From an uncultured Bacilli bacterium (GTDB lineage: Bacteria; Bacillota_I; Bacilli_A; RF39; UBA660), in the NCBI GenBank assembly GCA_934157235.1, contig CAKPHH010000002.1:186001-250000 (forward strand): DNA of 64,000 nt. Reading direction: 5' to 3'. Positions 61,050 through 64,000 of this stretch are shown here, piece by piece (positions within the stretch are counted from its first letter, which is position 1; every line of letters begins with the position of its first letter). The translations under genes were made by a program, and so were the position numbers. The notes below the pieces were generated by a model. That model saw nothing but the letters and a program-made list of their open reading frames with translations. It ran no database searches and was not told where the DNA came from.

Positions 61050-61534
61050 ATAAATAGAGAAAGGGCATTAAATTTATTAGTAAAATACAATAAAGAAGTA
61101 TATCATGTAAGACATAGCTTAATGGTTGAAGCTATTATGCGATATATTGCGAATGTGTAGAATTATTAAAAGAAATAGATGCGAGTTTAGAACTTGTTCA
61201 TGCAGTTTGTAGTCATGGTTATAATATTTGTACTGATGTAGAACCAACTCATTTTATGGAAAAAGTTTTATATGTTAGTGATGAATTGACTGGTATAATA
61301 GCCTCACTTATTAATATGAGACCATCACATAATGCTCAAGGAATGGAAGTTGCCACTTTAAAAGAAATTTAAAGATAAGACTTTTGCGAGAGGTTGTTCT
61401 ATGAATGTAATTAAAAAGGTTGTGAAATGCTAGGATGGGATTAGACAGAATTATTTGAAAAGTGTATTAAAGCAATAGAAATAAATGAAGAAAATATAGA
61501 GAATGAAATTAAAAAGATATACCAAAAGATATAA
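61050..61534 (+). pseudogene. Decayed HD-superfamily hydrolase (HDIG-like)
   Basis: The pieces read NRERALNLLVKYN, VRHSLMVEAIMRYIANV, then (other frame) LVHAVCSHGYNICTDVEPTHFMEKVLYVSDELTGIIASL, FKDKTFARGCSMNVIKKG and KCIKAIEINEENIENEI. This is the order of a predicted HD hydrolase of about 185 aa, but it lacks the HD core, has ATA where the start should be, a TAG at 61158-61160, and frameshifts around 61365 and 61421. Good RBS (GGGAGG) remains upstream. No function is expected. Confidence 0.85.
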
Positions 61535-61549
61535 GGAATTATATCTTTT
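61524..61549 (+). terminator. Intrinsic terminator
   Basis: AAAAGATATA (61524-61533) with TATATCTTTT (61540-61549); survives at the end of the decayed HD gene. Confidence 0.75.
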
Positions 61550-61606
61550 TGCTTGAAATGCTTTCTTTATTATCAAAAATTATTTATAATTATATTGGTG
61601 ATATAA

Positions 61607-62914
61607 ATGTTTGAAAGTTTAGGAGACAGATTACAAAATGTCTTACATAAGATAAAAGGTTATGGGAAAATTACAGAAGATAATATTTCTGATATGATGC
61701 GAGAAATTAGACTAGCTTTGTTGGAAGCTGATGTTAATTATAAAGTAGTAAAGGAATTTACTAATACAGTTAAAGAAAAAGCTTTAGGAGAAGAAGTTGC
61801 GAGTAGTATTAATCCGGGAGATTTATTTGTTAAGATTGTTAAGGATGAATTGGTTGAGTTACTTGGTGGAGAAAGTAAACCTTTAAATTTAAATGGTAAT
61901 CCAGCTACTTTAATGTTAGTTGGTTTACAAGGTTCAGGTAAAACTACAACTATTGCTAAGCTTGCTAATTTCTTACGTAAGAAACATGCTAAGAAGCCAT
62001 TACTTGTAGCTTGTGATGTTTATAGACCGGCCGCAATTGATCAATTAAAACAACTTGGTAAGCAATTAAATATAGAAGTCTATGAAGAAGGAAAAAATGA
62101 TCCTGTAGAGATTGCTAAAAATGCAATTAATTATGCTAAAGAAAATAAGTATGATTATGTTTTAATTGATACAGCTGGTAGACTTCATATAGATGAACAA
62201 TTAATGGATGAGTTAGTTAATATTAAAGATAGTGTTAAGCCTGATGAAATATTATTAGTAATTGATGCTATGATGGGACAAGATGCTATTAATGTTATTA
62301 CGGGATTTAATGATAAATTACCTTTAACTGGAGTAGTTTTAACTAAATTAGATGGTGATACTAAGGGTGGTGTTGCTTTATCTGTAAGACATTTAACGAA
62401 TGTACCAATTAAGTTTATTGGTGTTTCTGAGAAGTTAGATGGACTTGATTTCTTTGATCCAGAAAGAGCAGCTGGTAGAATTCTTGGTATGGGAGATATT
62501 GTTTCTTTAGTAGAAAAAGCAACAGAAGCAATAGATGAAAAAGAAGCTGAAAAGACTGCTAAAAGAATGCAACAAGGAAAGTTCGATTTAGAGGATTTCT
62601 TATCTACAATGAAACAGATAAAAAAACTTGGACCTTTAGAAAATTTATTAAAATTACTTCCAGGAGCTAAGAAGATGGGAATATCTGATTTAAAGATAGA
62701 TCCTAAACAAATGGCTCATATTGAAGCAATTGTTTTATCGATGACTCCTAAGGAAAGAAGAAATCCAGATATAATTAAAGCAAGTCGTAAGACAAGAATT
62801 GCGGCTGGTTCTGGTACTTCTGTTCAAGAGGTTAATAGATTACTACAACAGTTTGAGCAGATGAAGAAAATGATGAAACAAATGACTAATGGAAATATGA
62901 AAATGCCTTTTTAG
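61607..62914 (+). CDS. ffh: Signal recognition particle protein Ffh (SRP54)
   Basis: 435 aa. N domain, G1 GLQGSGKTTTIAKLANFLR, DVYRPAAIDQLKQL, DTAGRLHID (G3), TKLDGDTKGGVAL (G4), GVSEKLDGLDFFDPERAAGRILGMGD, and a methionine-rich M domain (TMKQIKKLGPLENLLKLLPG ... QFEQMKKMMKQMTNGNMKM) that binds signal peptides and SRP RNA. It targets nascent membrane proteins to FtsY. GGTGAT RBS; own terminator. Confidence 0.98.
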   Translation: MFESLGDRLQNVLHKIKGYGKITEDNISDMMREIRLALLEADVNYKVVKEFTNTVKEKALGEEVASSINPGDLFVKIVKDELVELLGGESKPLNLNGNPATLMLVGLQGSGKTTTIAKLANFLRKKHAKKPLLVACDVYRPAAIDQLKQLGKQLNIEVYEEGKNDPVEIAKNAINYAKENKYDYVLIDTAGRLHIDEQLMDELVNIKDSVKPDEILLVIDAMMGQDAINVITGFNDKLPLTGVVLTKLDGDTKGGVALSVRHLTNVPIKFIGVSEKLDGLDFFDPERAAGRILGMGDIVSLVEKATEAIDEKEAEKTAKRMQQGKFDLEDFLSTMKQIKKLGPLENLLKLLPGAKKMGISDLKIDPKQMAHIEAIVLSMTPKERRNPDIIKASRKTRIAAGSGTSVQEVNRLLQQFEQMKKMMKQMTNGNMKMPF

Positions 62915-62938
62915 TACTAAGAGATTAGTACTTTTTTC
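62913..62938 (+). terminator. Intrinsic terminator after ffh
   Basis: AGTACTAA (62913-62920) with TTAGTACT (62925-62932), then T run; overlaps the stop codon. Confidence 0.85.
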
Positions 62939-62961
62939 ATGATTAAAAATAGGTTTTTGTA

Positions 62962-62970
62962 TGATATAAT
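62962..62970 (+). promoter_or_regulatory. Extended -10 element
   Basis: TGATATAAT, upstream of the Fic remnant. Confidence 0.45.
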
Positions 62971-63018
62971 TGCTCTAGATATTATTGTATCTTTACATAA
63001 AATATAAATGGAGGTTTA

Positions 63019-63318
63019 CTGTTTAAAATAAAGAATGAATTAATTAAACAAAAAGAATCTAGATTTCAGGGCAATATATATCATTATTCTCAAGTTAACT
63101 TTGCTTATAACTCTAATAAAATTGAGGGAAGTAGATTGACTAGTGATCAAACTGAAGCAATATTTGAAACTGCTTCTTTTATACCGAAAAGTAATGAATC
63201 AATAAAACTTGATGATTTAATTGAGTCGAAAAAGCATTTTAAACTATTTGATTTTGTGCTTGATAATGTAGATGCTTTGTTAACTAAAGATATGATTATT
63301 GAAATGAATAAAATATTA
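63019..63318 (+). pseudogene. Truncated Fic-family gene remnant
   Basis: Reading from CTG 63019 (GGAGG 5 nt before) gives FKIKNELIKQKESRFQGNIYH, SQVNFAYNSNKIEGSRLTSDQTEAIFETASFIPKSNE and LTKDMIIEMNKIL. This is the N-terminal half of the Fic family (IYHxxQVNFAYNSNxIEGSxLTxDQT). The catalytic HPFxxGNGR half is absent and, after about 63318, the frame continues into unrelated sequence to 63411. The start codon CTG is weak. It looks like a remnant of a recombination event or decay, not a working Fic. Confidence 0.75.
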
Positions 63319-63388
63319 AATCTAAACTTTTTAATAAAATCATGTAAAAATAATTATGCTTGGCGAATTTTAATTATGGAGGAAAAAA

Positions 63389-63931
63389 ATGATAAAAGTT
63401 GTTGCATTTGATTTGGTCGGTGTTCTTGTTAATGAAAAGGATATAGAGCTATCAGAAATAGAAGAAAAGTTAGAAAGAATGTTTGGGCCAAACTTAAATG
63501 ATGCAGATTATTTAATTGAAGCAAGAAAAATTATTAAAAAAGATTCAATAATTATGAATATTACAGAAACATTAATTGACAAATTATATAAAGTAAAAGA
63601 TAGAGAAATATTTAAAAAAGTAAAAGAAAAAAATGAAAATGTAAAGGTTATTATAGCAACTAATCACTTATCATTTGTAAGAAATTTTATTGGAGAGTCT
63701 TTTAATGTTGATTACTTGGATGATTTAATTATCTCTGCTGAGATACATAAAATAAAACCTAATTCAGATTTTTATGAATATATATTAAACAAATACAACA
63801 TTGATTCAAAAGAACTATTATTCCTTGATGATAACATTGATAATGTCAATGGAGCAAAACAATTAGAAATAAATACAATAAAAGTAGAAAAAAATACAAA
63901 TCTAATTGAAGAAATAAACAATTTTATTTAG
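63389..63931 (+). CDS. HAD-superfamily hydrolase
   Basis: 180 aa. HAD motif I VVAFDLVGVLVNE (the first Asp is present, the DxDx(T/V) has L-V-G in between, DLVGV), motif II in IIATNHLS, Lys in HKIKPNSDFY, and motif IV LFLDDNIDNVNGA. RBS TGGAGG 7 nt before ATG. This is the length of small phosphatases of the HAD-IA group. It follows a Fic remnant and may belong to the same variable locus. The tail 63932-64000 has no gene I can support. Confidence 0.75.
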   Translation: MIKVVAFDLVGVLVNEKDIELSEIEEKLERMFGPNLNDADYLIEARKIIKKDSIIMNITETLIDKLYKVKDREIFKKVKEKNENVKVIIATNHLSFVRNFIGESFNVDYLDDLIISAEIHKIKPNSDFYEYILNKYNIDSKELLFLDDNIDNVNGAKQLEINTIKVEKNTNLIEEINNFI

Positions 63932-64000
63932 TAGATTTTATAGGTAAATTATATGTTATAGGAGTGGGCAATGGAAATTATTATGATTTAACATGCAAAC

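Noticed and set aside
3273..62938. Similar AGTACTA hairpins at 3273, 5454 and 62913 as a repeat family
   Set aside because: Each sits at a gene end followed by a T run, so they are ordinary terminators.
1..64000. Reassigned TGA (tryptophan) as in Mollicutes
   Set aside because: Trp in these genes is TGG, full-length proteins need no TGA read-through, and Cse60 ends at TGA. The single case is weak but there is no evidence for recoding.
1..64000. CRISPR array, tRNA genes, insertion sequence or prophage
   Set aside because: No repeats with regular spacing, no tRNA-like fold, no transposase and no phage genes were seen in any gap.

Overview
This is an AT-rich chromosomal segment from a low-GC Gram-positive bacterium of the class Bacilli, probably one of the small-genome gut lineages related to Erysipelotrichales or RF39; that placement is inference. 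Translation uses the standard bacterial code: tryptophans are TGG and the proteins run full length with TGA as a stop. Gene order partly matches Bacillus subtilis: der/spoIVA/hup, dnaD-nth beside recU-ponA, gpsB-rnpB, rodZ-pgsA-recA-rny, and ftsY-ylxM with ffh nearby. Several sporulation proteins (SpoIVA, SpoVIF, an alpha/beta SASP, Cse60, plus CtpB-like, SpoVB-like and GerS/YdcC-like proteins) suggest a spore former.

Layout. 1-3.3 kb: the end of an ABC ATPase, a LolA-like lipoprotein, a membrane-tethered thioredoxin-fold-like protein and a CtpB-type protease. 3.3-6.2 kb (minus strand): a surface cassette of a thioester-domain adhesin with an overlapping sortase that lacks the catalytic arginine, and a third surface protein with two Ig-like repeats. 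6.3-12.6 kb: NfeD/slipin, a radical SAM protein, VanY-like peptidase and GH31 glycosidase. 12.6-15.6 kb: a T-box operon for a small membrane protein and leuS. 15.7-24.7 kb: a DUF6273-like protein, Fic protein, Cse60, flippase, FemAB, trmB and an envelope cluster ending in DUF948/YtxH-like proteins. 24.7-26.8 kb: a second T-box operon, CYTH protein plus tyrS. 26.8-36 kb: beta-propeller protein, phosphatase, rpsD with a structured leader, ezrA, thiI, SASP, ackA, nrnA, engB. 36-42.4 kb: spoIVA, an NPDTG surface protein, der and spoVIF, two membrane proteins, HU. 42.4-49.3 kb: cca, dnaD, nth, ponA, recU, gpsB, rnpB. 49.3-55 kb: rodZ, pgsA, recA (with SOS-box candidate), murE, rny. 55-62.9 kb: rnjA, ftsY, ylxM, a HerA-like ATPase, a decayed HD hydrolase and ffh. 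62.9-64 kb: a Fic remnant and a HAD hydrolase.

Regulation that can be read directly includes many intrinsic terminators, several shared by convergent genes, two T-boxes, a consensus promoter and folded leader before rpsD, and a recurrent TGnTATAAT extended -10 placed 16-27 nt before start codons that have GGTGA- or GGAG-type ribosome binding sites. I saw no tRNA genes, CRISPR array, insertion sequence or prophage. Most genes are ordinary housekeeping genes. The less ordinary parts are the adhesin/sortase cassette, the genes placed in the T-box operons, the HerA ATPase in the SRP locus and the decayed genes near 61-63 kb. I did not find a convincing new multi-gene defence system.
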